From NCBI GenBank assembly GCA_016630955.3, contig CM049999.1:1116001-1180000 (forward strand): a stretch of 64,000 nt of DNA. The letters are read 5' to 3'. This document shows positions 43,499 through 55,487 of this stretch, piece after piece; position 1 is the first letter of the stretch; every line of letters starts with the position of its first letter. This DNA comes from Didymella arachidicola. Its lineage: Eukaryota; Ascomycota; Dothideomycetes; Pleosporales; Didymellaceae. A program made the translations under genes and the position numbers. The notes below the pieces were generated by a model. That model saw only the letters and a program-made list of their open reading frames with translations. It was not told where the DNA came from and ran no database searches.

Positions 43499-46134
43499 CT
43501 GGAGGCGACAACAGGCTGTTGAAAATGAGGAAGCAAAGTGATCAGGTTGAGGCAGTATGTCCTCCGGGCGCCGCAGCTATATGCTCTAAACTCTCTTCTA
43601 GCCCTAGCCTTGTGTGCAGACGCAGCATTGCGCAGCTTATGCCAAGTATATTAGCTCTTGCAACTATTGACTGGATTGAAGCAGTGTGCTGTAGTCGTCA
43701 GCCCTGCAGCTTGTGGCGCTCGGGCACCCCGATGGCTTGAAATCTGATATTGAATATAGTAAGACATCAGCAAAATCAACAGCTACATTCAAAATAATTG
43801 TGGTTCTGCCCAAACCCGGAAGATTACAGGGCACATCAACAACTGCCTCCGAAGTTCCTGAGATGTCACTGCAGAATCTAAACCTCCGAAGATGCTTGAG
43901 CGGCGCTGGCTACGGCATAGAGGGTCAGGCCCTTTCGTTCCTTCTCATTGTAGTCTCCAAGCCCATGAATCGTTCACACACTTGAATGAGAGCGCTCATC
44001 ATCTTTAAACCCTCCAAGATATCAGAAGGATGCCACGAACACCCTATCTGTACAATCTCTACAACAAGCGCGTATCACAGGTCAGGTCGTTGCTTGGTTC
44101 TCCGACGAGACCAATATACAACCGATGTCATAACATCCAAGTCATATCCCAACTAAGCAACATTACATGGCACAGTCTACACCCGGACAGCAAAGCAGGA
44201 TCGCAGCTAGCCAAAACACAGCCAGATAACATCACAGCCAAGCCATGGCTCGAGGGTACAAAAAAATCGGCTAGCAACGCCGCAGCAAGTGCTATCATAA
44301 CGAAAATATTCTCCAAGCAATGACAACGACATAAAAAGAGATAGCCCAATTGAGGCGAAACTGCACAATCCAGACAACTTCGTTGCGCAGCGAAAGGAGT
44401 GAAATGACTGGAGCTAGCGATACATATAGCGGAAGCCTGTGTAAAATTCGCAGAGAATTAGCTAAAACACGCGCTGAACTTTGGAAATATGAGCCCTGGA
44501 CAGTATACTCTCGCTGCGCGTGTCTTTCGGGGTTTTAGGCCCAAGCCTTGTTCTACAGGTCTGAGTTGGTGGCAGAGGCAAACTTAGGTGGGCTGCATCA
44601 TTTCTCCGTGGCAGATTCAGAATCTTTTACAGGTGTTAGACTTACTGGCTTGTACCGTGCGGTTCGTACTATTACTTGACTCTCCTCTGACTCTCCTCTC
44701 GCGCTGTTGCTTTCACTACTTACGGAATCTCGAGCGCGTCAGAGTATATTTCCAGCTCCACTCAAACCAGATTTAGTCGCTGGATTTTTGCTGATACAGG
44801 AGAACCATAATGTCAGTATATCCGTCAGGAACAGGTGTGGACAATAGAAGAAAATATGGCTTCGAAGGGAAGTCGTAGACATCAGAGTTCGCTTCGGAGC
44901 CCGCGGGCGGAGCTATCGTTCGGAAACAGGCCGAAGCTTTTCGACTCCGGCCAATTGCTAGACGGAGTAGTCTCTGTCTGATGACAGGTACATGTGAGTT
45001 TGTTTGAGATCGAGCGCCACGATTTCGTGCATCTAAGACTTTTACGGGTCCAATAACGACACGTCGTGCATTCAGTGATGACCTCCGGCCGCGGGCTCCG
45101 TTAAGTGTGGCACCGATCAACATTGCAAGTGAATTGGCTGCCTCGCTTCCATGCAAGCCCGAGATCTGGGGAAAATGCTTGTCTGGTGTGTTAGTGTGGA
45201 TATTGAGCGCGAGGCATTCTTCAAACAGAGGTCTCATGCTTCCTTTCGCGTCTGGCGCGTCGATTTGTCAGTTTGTCAGGTTTTAGATCATTTGACATCC
45301 ATAACAAAAACTCCGAAGCTGCTGAAAAGTTCATGTACTCAAAAGTACCTATCAGCAGCAAGTGGTTAGAAGTAGGGTGTTGATAGCCGGTATTGGTACA
45401 GACGAGTAGAGTCAGAGCGGCTCCTATTCCGTACCATTGACTGTTCCGCCACACAAGGAATGCTTGAATTTCCTTGTCATTTCTTGGGTTGAAATTATCA
45501 TAGGAAGAGGCTTACTCAATGATGACAAAGTCAATCGATGTCATGCAGGCAGTATTGTGGTTAGTAGACGCCGATTGCAGTCAGAGTTGTGAGAAAGGCA
45601 GAAGCGGCGCCTTACCACTTCAGGAATGTCTATGCGACAACGCGCCTTCCACAATCATAGTTGAAGACATTGGATTACAAGACGTGCATCTCTTCAGGAC
45701 TGCTGATTGATCTCCTTGCCTTCGGTCGGACGAGCCATACGATATGTCTATCACATATTACCCAATTACTATCCATCGTCTACCAGCGCCTTTCCGCATT
45801 GAGGAGGTACACCCGGTAATACTGCGCGTTGCAAGCCAAGTCTGGCGGCTCTGGCCACAAACCTAGAGCCGCCCATCATTCTACCGCTATCTACCCCACA
45901 TCGATCTTGTAGTTTCTTGTAGACACGGAATCGGAAACACGTGCCGCTTGACGCTGAGGACTCGATGGTATATAACATTGCACTGTTGCCCTTGAATAAT
46001 CTTCTCAATTCAATCCCGACCCTCCCAACTCCCACCTCTTTACTAAAGCACGTCGTTGCGTGTTTAGATCGCAGCAGAGCCTGCGCGACTACTAGACTGT
46101 ATAAACATCGACAATACCAACAGTCACAGCCACC
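43499..46134. other. 2.6 kb without a recognisable gene
   Basis: The reductase relic may extend a little to the right, but no further A-domain motif was found. Open frames such as 44773-45237 (minus, 154 codons) lack domains. A TATATAA element at 45969-45975 lies about 160 bp before the amine oxidase start. Confidence 0.45.
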
Positions 46135-48211
46135 ATGGCACTTCACCCCTTTGTGAACCTCAGCGCCGAGGAAACTCGTATTGCCCGTGACACAGTCCTC
46201 TCCTTACACAAAGATGTTCTCGTCAACTTTCGAGAAATCTTTCTACAGGAGCCGGAGAAAGAGGCCATGAAGGCTTTTCTTGAGGCCGAGCACACAGGAC
46301 GACCGGGTCAATCACCATCGTCGAAGAGGCCACCGAGGTTGGCCAAGGTCATGTACGACGTTATTGGAGACGACCACATCCCCGAGTACAACGAATCCAT
46401 CATCGACGTCGAGCAAAAGAAGCGTGTACGACACGAAGTGGTCGGGAAAGAGAAAGGCCAAGCAAGTCTGACATTGTGGGAGTTTGCCGATCTCGTCGAA
46501 GCCTGCAAGCAGAGCGAGGAGTTCCAGAAGGCCATCGCAGAGTTCCAACTTCCCGAAGGATTCAAGCTTGTTGTCGAGCCATGGTATGTGCAGTGCAAAT
46601 CACGCTTGACGACATTTGACTGATCATCGCAGGCCATATGGTGGACTCGACTTTGGCGCAGAAAACCGCAGATACTTCCAGGGTCTCTGCTTTGCCCAGG
46701 ACACCCGCAATGGCAACCCTGACTCCAACTTCTACGCATACCCACTTCCTCTTATCCCGGTCATGGATGCTCACACGAAGAAGATCGTTCGTCTCGACCG
46801 TCTGGCGACTGGCGGAAAGGGAGACAGCTTGACCGGTAAGACGCATTCTCCTCGCATTATCGACCACTGCCAGGAAGCCGAATACGTTCCTGAGTTGGTG
46901 GCAGGCGGCACTCGCAAGGATGTCAAGCCGATCAACATCACACAGCCTGAAGGCCCTTCCTTCAAGGTTACAGACGAGTCCCTTGTTGAGTGGCAGAAGT
47001 GGACCTTCCGAGTTTCTTTCAACCCGCGTGAGGGTGCTGTTCTCCACGACGTCCGTTACGATGGCCGGAGCATCATGTACCGTGTGAGCATCAGTGAGAT
47101 GTCAGTTCCCTATGCCGATGCTCGTCCACCATTCCACCGCAAGCAGGCTTTCGACTTTGGTGATGGCGGTGCAGGCAACTGTGCCAACAACCTTTCCCTG
47201 GGTTGCGACTGCCTTGGTGTGATCAAGTACTTCGATGCCATCATTGTTGGAAACGATGGTGAGCCTAAGGCCCATCCCAATGTCGTCTGCTTGCACGAGC
47301 AGGACAACGGTATCGGCTGGAAGCACACCAACTGGAGGACAGGCCGCGCAGTTGTCACTCGCATGCGCGAACTGGTCATCCAGTTCATCATCACGCTCGC
47401 CAACTACGAGTACGTCTTCGCTTACAAACTCGACACCGCCGGTGGCATCACCCTCGAGGTCCGCGCCACGGGCATCGTCTCAACCGTCAACATCGACCCC
47501 GGCAAGACCTCTCTATACGGCAACGTCGTTTCCGGCGGCGTCCTCGCCCAAAACCACCAGCACATTTTCGCCGCGCGCTTCGACCCCGCAATCGACGGCC
47601 ACAACAACACCGTATCATACGAAGAATCCCTCCCCGCACCCTGGGACAAGGAAACAAACCCCAACGGCAACTTCTACGAAATCCGCAAGACAGTCGTACA
47701 CCGCAGCGCCGGCCTCGACGCCAACCCAACAGACCACCGCGTCTTCAAAATCAGCAACCCAGACAAGAAAAACCCCCACAGCGGAAACCCCGTCGCGTAC
47801 AAATTCGAGCCCCTCGCGACGCAGAAACTCCTCGCGGCACCAGGCTCCATCCAAGCACAGCGCGCGCTCTTCACAAACCACCACGTGTGGGTGACAAAGT
47901 ACCGCGACGACGAGCTCTACGCGGCAGGTCGATTCACATTGCAGTCGCAGCTCGAGCAGGGCGGTGTGCACGACATGGCGGCGCGCAAGGACGAGGTCAC
48001 AAACGAAGACGTGGTTGTGTGGAATGTGTTTGGGCTGACGCACAACCCGCGCGTGGAGGACTGGCCGGTGATGCCTGTTGAGATATACCAGCTGCACTAC
48101 AAGCCGAGTGATTTCTTTGACAGGAATCCTGCTATTGATTTCCCGAGTCAGAAGAACCAGGCGAGTGTGTTGGTGGACAAGGATGGGGATTGTTGTGCGC
48201 AGAAGCTGTGA
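46135..48211 (+). CDS. Copper amine oxidase
   Basis: This quinoprotein oxidises primary amines to aldehydes, releasing ammonia and hydrogen peroxide. There are two exons, 46135-46583 and 46633-48211 (49-bp intron, phase 2), giving 675 residues, a normal length. The topaquinone site is NYEYVF (first Tyr of N-Y-E/D). The copper ligands are His-x-His in NHQHIF and a third His in LTHNPRVEDWPVMP. The catalytic-base segment AFDFGDGGAG corresponds to the Asp region of yeast enzymes. Small N2/N3-like domains precede the catalytic beta-sandwich. There is no signal peptide; the C-terminus CCAQKL may act as a PTS1-like peroxisomal signal (QKL variant), as in several yeast amine oxidases. Substrate preference cannot be told. 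Confidence 0.94.
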
Positions 48212-48907
48212 GGAGTAGATTGAGAGTCAGGTGGATTGTAGGCAGGTGGAGATGAAGGGAAGTGTTGGGGTGATTTCGAGATATGAGATCGTTGACCTTT
48301 CTTGCGCGCTCTAGCATTGAAATGAAAAAGGCTTCATCAATTCCAGTTCGCATAGACCAATAATGAGACAGTTCACACAGGACAAAGCACTTCCTTTAGA
48401 TCGAGGACTACAATTCTAATATCGTTAAAATGAGAGTGGACATCGTGCCTTATTGTCCGCAATTCTGATCTGAGGGGAAGAAAAGCGTCTGTGACCTCCA
48501 GGAACAGGAGGTTGTTAAGAGTCCTTCGCACTGTTTTGAGTACGGGTAGATTCTAAGTTGATCTCGATAGTTTTGCTGTTACATGCGGCCTCCACTGCGG
48601 TGAACAGGGGGAGGGCGGCACGGCATCACTCAATCAAGCAGAACGATTGTCTGACTGAACACTCCAGTGTAGCATTTGACTAATGACAGCTATACGTTGC
48701 ATCCAGGCCACTTCAAGGCTGATGCATCTCTATAGTATACGCGCTAAAAACCAAAACGGGATCCTCAACCAGACTATGGATGTTTACATCGCATGACGGT
48801 TAAGCACTCATGTCAGGCTAGCGAGCCAGTACAACATCAGAGTACCTCCAAAGCGTCAGAACGTAGCTATTCCGCTACGGCGATGAAGCACATGTAATGC
48901 GTCTATT
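48212..48907. other. Convergent intergenic region
   Basis: Nothing recognised between the amine oxidase and the chromatin-factor gene. Confidence 0.5.
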
Positions 48908-51129
48908 CTACGACCAGTTCGGTGCCTGTGCGGGTATAGTGGAAGCAGGATATGACGGTTGCTGTGGAACCTGCGATGGGACTTGGTGGTATCGCGGTTG
49001 CTCTTGCTTGGCAACCTCCTCGGGTGCCTTGTATGGCGGCGTAGGCGCGGAGAAGAAACCGTCGAGCTTGGGCAGGGCCGATCCGTCAGCTGGCGGATGT
49101 ACTGGCTGCGGTTGTTGCAACTCGACCTTCGGGACAGCTACCACCGGAGGCTGTTGGGCAGAGAAGCTGTCCGATATGGCGGTAGGGATGACGTAAGGAG
49201 GTGCGGGTGCGGGTGCTGCAGGTGCTGCAGGTGCTGAGATAGCAGTTGTGGGTTGAGTTGGCGCGCCAACGTCTACAATGGGCACATCGATCAGGTGCGT
49301 GGCCCCATTGATAGGTGGCGGGTCAGATATTGTTTCGCTGGAGCCGTTGGCCTGCTTCTTTCCGTACCGCAGCGTCACAACGAGACTTTGGGGCTCCGCC
49401 TCTCCTTGTGAAGACTGATCGGCCAAGTCATCGTCATCATCATCGAGATCCATCTGCTCCAGCTCGTCATCGTCTTCGTCACCGCCGTCCCAAGATGTAG
49501 CATCGTCGTCTTCCTCCGAATCCATCTGGTGGTTCAGGTGCGAGCGGTTGCCAGCGCGTGTAGATCGACCCTGTCGGGGCTCTTCAGAGACATCGGACCG
49601 GACGTAGTCCCCCGTGGCGGGAGATGCACGATCTGTTGTCTGGCCGCTGTGAAGCGTCTCGCCGTATGTACCGGTTGCGCGAGATCTGACTTGTCGACCG
49701 CTGGCGGTGACGGTAGGCCCAGAGTGCAGGGGGGACGAGTCCCGCCCGGACTGTCGACCTGAGCGGCGCACGGGGGCATCGTCCGAGTCGAAGTCGTCGC
49801 CCTCGTCAAATGTGTATCGCAGTCGTTTGCCGCGCGTGCGGCCCTCGTAGAGCGAGAAGCCAGGCTCGGGCCGTGTGAAGGCAGCGGTGCGATTGACGCG
49901 GTACTCGCGGCGCTTGCGCTTCTACGCAGTCGTCAGTACAGTATTCAGGATCGCACATTGTTGCGCCTACCACTTCGGAGGCCTCGAAGCGCGGAACGGC
50001 GTTGTTCATCCGCTCGCTGAGCGCCTTAGCCTCCCTGTGACCATCCTCCTCTTCCAAGACCTTTGCCAGCGCTTTGAGCTCATCGATAGACCCAGCAACG
50101 CTCCACCACGTCGCTTTGGGCGTGTGTGGTTTGCCCTCGCGGTAGACGCGGAAGTGGGTGTCGTTCTGCCCTTCGATGAGCCAGTAGCGGCGCTTCTCCC
50201 CATCGCGGCCCCACGGTTGCACCGACAGCGGGATGTTGGTGTCGAGCTTGTCCTTCGTCGTTCGTGATTTGTAGGCGTTTGCGATCATGGCTTTGACTTC
50301 CTCGCTTTGGTTCAGACTCCAAAGACAGAGTGTGTGCAGGAGGGTGACCTGGTTGGTGGGTCAGCTTGTGCCAGTACCTTTACATTCTGCGACTTACGCG
50401 CTCCGTGGGTGTCATAGTGTTGAAAGAGCGACTACCACTGAGGGGGTTCAGGGAACCCCATTTGACTGGCCACTGTGGTTTCTGTGTCTGGATTGCTTCC
50501 TCAAGAGCTCGGCCGTAGTGACCTCTCCTGTTGCGCGCGATGTTTGTCAGCCGTGAGTCCCTGCACAGCTGCGTGACATATACGCGACCATGAAGCAGGT
50601 ATGTAAGAGGTGGAAAGGAGGTCGACTGACTCAACAGGCTTCTTGCGATTCAGGACGAGGCCTAGCAGAGCGCAAAGGAGACCTTCGACGTCCGGCGACG
50701 GTGTACCCTCTGCGACGCCCAGCTCGATATCCTGGGGCCCAAGATGAGGTGCATTACGGGGAAAGGCTTCGTTGAATCGCGACCGGAACATTACTATGAA
50801 CTGTGCGCCAAAAGTGTCAGCGGAAGTCTGACGTAGTGACCGTGGATGTGTAAGACACGACCACGGCGCGTTGGAACGCGATTGACGCGTCTAACACGTA
50901 CGGCAATGTCTGGATTATCTTCTGGAACGTATTCATGGGGCGGCGACGCTGGACGCTGCCTCGGCGGCGGAGACGGTGACCGTTTGTTGAAGAAGGACAA
51001 GATGGTGCCGCTCTTCTTCTTCTTTCGGGGTGCAGCCTTCGAGGCTTTTGCAGGCGCATTTTCTACAGGCATTTCATCCTCTGTAGGCGGCGCCGAAGAC
51101 AGTGCCGAATCGGAGTCCGAGTCAGACAT
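48908..51129 (-). CDS. WHIM/WSD-domain chromatin protein, probable ISWI-complex subunit
   Basis: This is a nuclear protein with the WHIM-type modules found in partners of ISWI remodelling ATPases (Itc1, ACF1 and fungal relatives). There are five exons: 50902-51129, 50631-50800, 50398-50527, 49974-50348 and 48908-49921, giving 638 residues. A basic/acidic N-terminus with SGTILSFFNKRSPSPPP is followed by a helical region (MFRSRFNEAFPRNAP to LLHTLCLWSLNQSEEVKAMI) resembling DDT/WHIM1. The WSD motif comes next: QPWGRDGEKRRYWLIEG then TWWSVAGSIDELKALAKVLEEEDG. The block KRKRREYRVNRTAAFTRPEPGFSLYEGRTRGKR is well conserved in fungi. The last 300 residues are acidic, then Pro/Gln/Ala-rich. Membership of a particular ISWI complex is inferred. 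Confidence 0.8.
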
Positions 51130-53512
51130 GGCTGGTGTTGTGGTCGTCGTTTGTGGTGGTTGATGGTTGGACCTGGTCAAGGGAGGAACGTCAACGGCCA
51201 GGGCTAGGCGCGACCGTGTATGAGGTAACTGGTGAGCCAGCAACCCTATTCGCTAGCACAAAGGCTAGTCAATGGAATCACTATAATCTGGGGTGACAGA
51301 CAGAGCACGAGGCCCTCACACGAGATGATTTGGCAAGCGCATCACGGTTACAGTACGCAAAGATACTGCGAGGACACAATTCTTCATCTTGAGACGTGCT
51401 GTGTTCTCATTACCATTATCAAGCTATGTAGAATATAGGATCTCGGTGCATGCTTCTAGTTCTGGCGCAAAAGGCAGCGATCAGTCTTATGTCGCAGACG
51501 GAAAACCAGCAATGCCCTGTCCCCTCAGCCTACCTTATAGCCAGTGGTGCGTACGTATTCCTGTTGAATAATGCGCTTGAAAGTTTTTCGCTTCGTTAAA
51601 GTTGATGTTGGGTACCTTTTGTATTGCTGGCGCTCGTCGCAGCACAACCCGTGCCAGCGACGGCGCATCATCCCTGCCAAAATCGATGGAAAATATGCGT
51701 GGTACAACTCATCGCGCCTGCGAAGATCTGTATATGCCTTGCATCTCCTGTCTTATGGTTTCGCGGAACTTCTTTGAGTGCCACTATAAATCGGCCAGGA
51801 GAGTTTTGATGTACGCGACGCACGAAGTTCGTAAGTTCATACTCAGGCGGGGATCCGGTTTGATGCAAGGCATAACACTTCGTGGACCACCTCTTGTATC
51901 CATATGAGTTTCTGTGGTGTGGTAGCCCCGCGTACAGCCTGTTTGCTCTTCTCGTCCGACTCTTTCGCGGTCATGGCACACCGCCTTGCCCAACTGAACC
52001 TCAGCCTCGCCCATGATGGGATCGAAGATAGTAAGCGGCGCGCTGAAGTGCTACTGGAGGTTTATGTGATGGTTCTTGATTGTCAAATGAAAGGTTGCAG
52101 CATTTGTCCCGCTTTGGGACGATCTCCAATCCCAACCGCTCGTGTTGGGGCCGCAGCATTTGAGTCTGCTTACCAGTCCGGTCACATCCTGCAGGTCCAC
52201 AAACGAATGTACAAGCTCAGCGCAGCAAGTAAGAGACGCGCAGGGAAACGGACTGCGAAGTGAGGTCATACCAAGGCAACGGCATGGCAGAATTGCACTC
52301 AGAATCCGAACAGTGAAGTCATCATGTCTTTTAGGCTGTGGGTACAATAGCGTGGTAGATGAAAAGCGTGGTTGAGTGCTCTGGAGTTGTAGGTTGATGC
52401 TGGTGATTTGGGGTGTTGCGGGGAGGTGCAGGCCCCCGGCCTGGAGGCTTCAGCAGAGACCACGTGACCTGTGTTTTGAGAGATTGAAATTGGACACTCT
52501 CGAATGCGCGCGCGCGATCATTTCGGTTTATTTCGTGTTCTATTCGCCATCATATAGCGGAACGAGGGCCTGTCAAGCTCGATTCATTTCCAGGTGAAGT
52601 TCCGGACTGCAGCAACTCATCGTAGCCGTCATCTACCGTCCCAGAGAATAGAAGGAGGCGTGCAGCCTTCTGCAGCCACCAGTCGGAGAGTGCCTCGATA
52701 CAGGAAGGAGCACAAGTGATTCCTTCGCAAGCGCGAAGTGCGGAGTCCAGAAGCAACACTAGAAAAGTATCGAACGCTCGGTATCGCGCGTGTTGGTTTC
52801 TCTACAGCTTCGATAACTGGCTCAACACAATCAGGTGGGAGGGCTATTATAGCGTGCGTTCCAGCACAAGCGGGAGCAGTTCCATGACTTTTATTGCGCA
52901 AGCACGCGTGCTGAAACCGACTTTTGGACGCAAGGCGGGTAGAGTGAGGATCTGCGACGAATAACGAGGCAGTGACGTCGACCGGCTTTGCAAGGAGCTG
53001 TGGTGGGCAAGTGGTTCGCTGTCGAGGGCGCAGTCGCTGCCAAAGATAGAGGGCAGATGCACGAGCAGATGGGTATGGGAATGTGACGATGAAACCCGGC
53101 TATTGGCGTAGGAGGCCGCCGGCCGCACCCCGCAGGCACTGACGGGCGGCGTTTTGGGCTGTCGTTGATCAACCGTTGGAGCCCTCAGGCGCGATGATCT
53201 AGAATTGTGTCGAGGCGCGGCTGCTAGGTCGACACGCGTTGGATATATGGGCCCACACTCGCTCACAGGGCATTGAACACCTATCCCCTTTCCACCTGCT
53301 GCATGTGTTGAACACTCGTTTTGTTCTCTTCATTTCGTCTTGTTTGGCCTGCTCGTGCAATCCTGCAGTCCTCGTGCCTGGTTTCGACTTGCATCATCAC
53401 CGATATCGACACCCTTGCCTGAACACGGCCCACCACTCGTTATCACAACACCCCCGCCTGCTCTGGCGGCCTCCCCAACACTGCAACAGTAACAGCAACA
53501 GCAACAGCAACA
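51130..53512. other. 2.4 kb without a recognisable gene
   Basis: Lies between divergent genes. Open frames (for example 51904-52263 plus, 52847-53266 minus) show no domain. It contains the 5' leader of the BAR gene with its CAACAG repeat. Confidence 0.45.
53484..53512 (+). repeat. CAACAG/CAGCAA microsatellite in 5' leader
   Basis: About five tandem CAACAG-type units directly abut the BAR-gene ATG at 53513, so length changes would alter only the leader. Confidence 0.7.
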
Positions 53513-55023
53513 ATGAACGTCAACAAGAAATTCGGCCGCTTCAAGCAATGGGCCGGCGAGAAGATGGGCGGCGAGGCCCGCACCGGCACCTCGGAGGAGT
53601 TCAGGGCGCTGGAGATGGAGATGGAGCTGCGTCATGAGGGTATGCAGCCAGCCGCTGCCCCTGCAGCAATGGTGCGACTGCTCGAGGCTGACATTGCACA
53701 GGCATGGACAAGATGCAGAAGGCCATGGCCGCCTACGTCAAGTCCATCTCCAAGCGCGCAGAGGGCGCCGACAAGGAGAAGCAACTCCCTGGCGGCCACC
53801 TGGGCTCGTCCATGGTCACTCACGGCGAGGACTTCGAGCAAGACTCCGAGTTTGGCAATTGCCTGTCGTGTACGCAGATAAATCACTCAAATTGCCAGAC
53901 CATCGTCACTAATTGCAAACAGCCCTCGGTCGCGCAAATGAGCGTCTTGCTCGCGTGCAGGAGACATACGCGCAGGGCGCCACGTCATCTTGGCTGGAGG
54001 GACTGGACCGCGGTCTCATTCAGATGAAGGAGTACCAGGTACGTCAGTCCAACTGACTGCACAACTGTGGTCGCTAACTGTCTCCAGAATGCACGCAAGA
54101 GGCTCGAGACCCGCCGACTAGCCTACGATACCTCGCTCGCCAAGATGCAGAAATCGAAGAAGGAGGACTTCCGCATGGAGGAGGAGCTGCGTGCACAGAA
54201 GGCCAAATACGAAGAGACCAGCGAAGACGTCTTCCGCAGGATGCAGGACATCAAGGAGGCCGAGGTCGATCTGGTCCAGGACCTGTCGGCATTTTTGGAG
54301 GCGGAGCTGAGCTACTACGACCGCTGCCGCGAAATCTTGATCAATGTCAAGCGCGAATGGCCGGCCAGGTGAGCAGATGCGAAGTGCAACGCATTCGGAC
54401 CACACACTAACACACCTCGTAGAGAGACAGCTCTCACTCGCACCGCGCGCTCGCGCTCCAACACAGCCCACGGATACGCAGAACGCTTCAATCCTGTCGA
54501 AGAGGAGCCTGAGCCGTCGCCTCCGCGCATGACCATCCCAAAGCTAGCTTCCCGCAGCCGTTCCCCTGCGCCCGATATCGCCGGCTCTCCCGGAAGCTAT
54601 GCTCTTCGTCCAGCGCTGAGCCGTACATCGACACATGACAGCTATGCCAACGGTCGTGACGACTCCCCCGCTCGGCGATTGACTCGTGTGCCTACCGACA
54701 CTTCTGTCATCTCCAGCCGGAATAACTTGCGCCCCGTCCGTCAGCAGAACGCCTTTGCGGACGACTACGAGGATGACGATTACACTGGTTCTGGCACCAG
54801 CCACAGGCGCGACAGATCACCGCCTAGCCCTGATCGTTCTTCCCAGGGCAGTGGCCGTGTCGTGTCGCGGGCAGCGAGTTGGTCTCAGAACGATGGCGGT
54901 GCAACCACACCTGGCGCAAAGCGAGCTCCTCCACCACCACCATCCAGGGCTAAGAAGCCGCCACCACCTCCTCCACCGATGAAGCGAAGTGCGTTAAGTG
55001 AGACCACAGTGACGCGATACTAG
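53513..55023 (+). CDS. BAR-domain membrane-curvature protein with proline-rich tail
   Basis: This is a cytoplasmic BAR-domain protein expected to bind curved membranes in endocytosis or vesicle traffic. There are five exons: 53513-53639, 53702-53869, 53923-54038, 54088-54368 and 54423-55023, giving 430 residues. The N-terminus MNVNKKFGRFKQWAGEKMG is amphipathic, as in N-BAR proteins. The BAR coiled coil runs to about residue 230 (KRLETRRLAYDTSLAKMQKSKK, then AEVDLVQDLSAFLEAELSYY). The C-terminal 200 residues are Ser/Arg-rich and end in polyproline runs (APPPPPSRAKKPPPPPPPMK), likely SH3-binding. No SH3 domain of its own is present. The nearest known types are endophilin-like fungal BAR proteins. 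Confidence 0.9.
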
Positions 55024-55487
55024 CACAGCATATTTATTTTCTCTTCGCTGTTGCTAATGTACTTGTTTGTATAGGACCCACATCCGTCTCGTCGGTACCC
55101 GGCAGAAATATCACTTGGTAAATTTCCGGTCGGCTGCCGCATTTGGATGGATTGAGCTGGTTAAGACTGCAGCGCGGTCTCGGCGCAATCAGCGCTAAAT
55201 TTCCTTTGTCGCTAAGACCACTTGTTCTTCATATCACACGGCGTCCAGGGAGCGAGCACTGCGCAACGGGCACAAGTAGCAAATATCCAAAATGTAAGAT
55301 TAAAACCAACTTCACAAAACGAAAACCGTCTCCACCCTGTGACGATAGTTCGTTGCACGGCCCATAGCATGACTCCGATCCGTGCAATGACAATGCTGTC
55401 CGTATACTCGTATCCTGGATCCACGATACACGAGCCCATCACATCCGTGTCTTGAGCAAATGAGATCTATAACAAGCATCGTCGACT
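55024..55487. other. Convergent intergenic region
   Basis: Nothing recognised. Confidence 0.5.

Noticed and set aside
44773..45237. 154-codon minus-strand open frame
   Set aside because: No recognisable motif and no splice context; likely chance in a gene-poor region.
41000..46134. Functional secondary-metabolite gene cluster
   Set aside because: Only one biosynthetic gene is visible and it is broken; no tailoring enzyme, transporter or cluster regulator lies beside it.
53330..53635. Minus-strand frame with a poly-Cys run
   Set aside because: Translation of the CAACAG repeat on the wrong strand.
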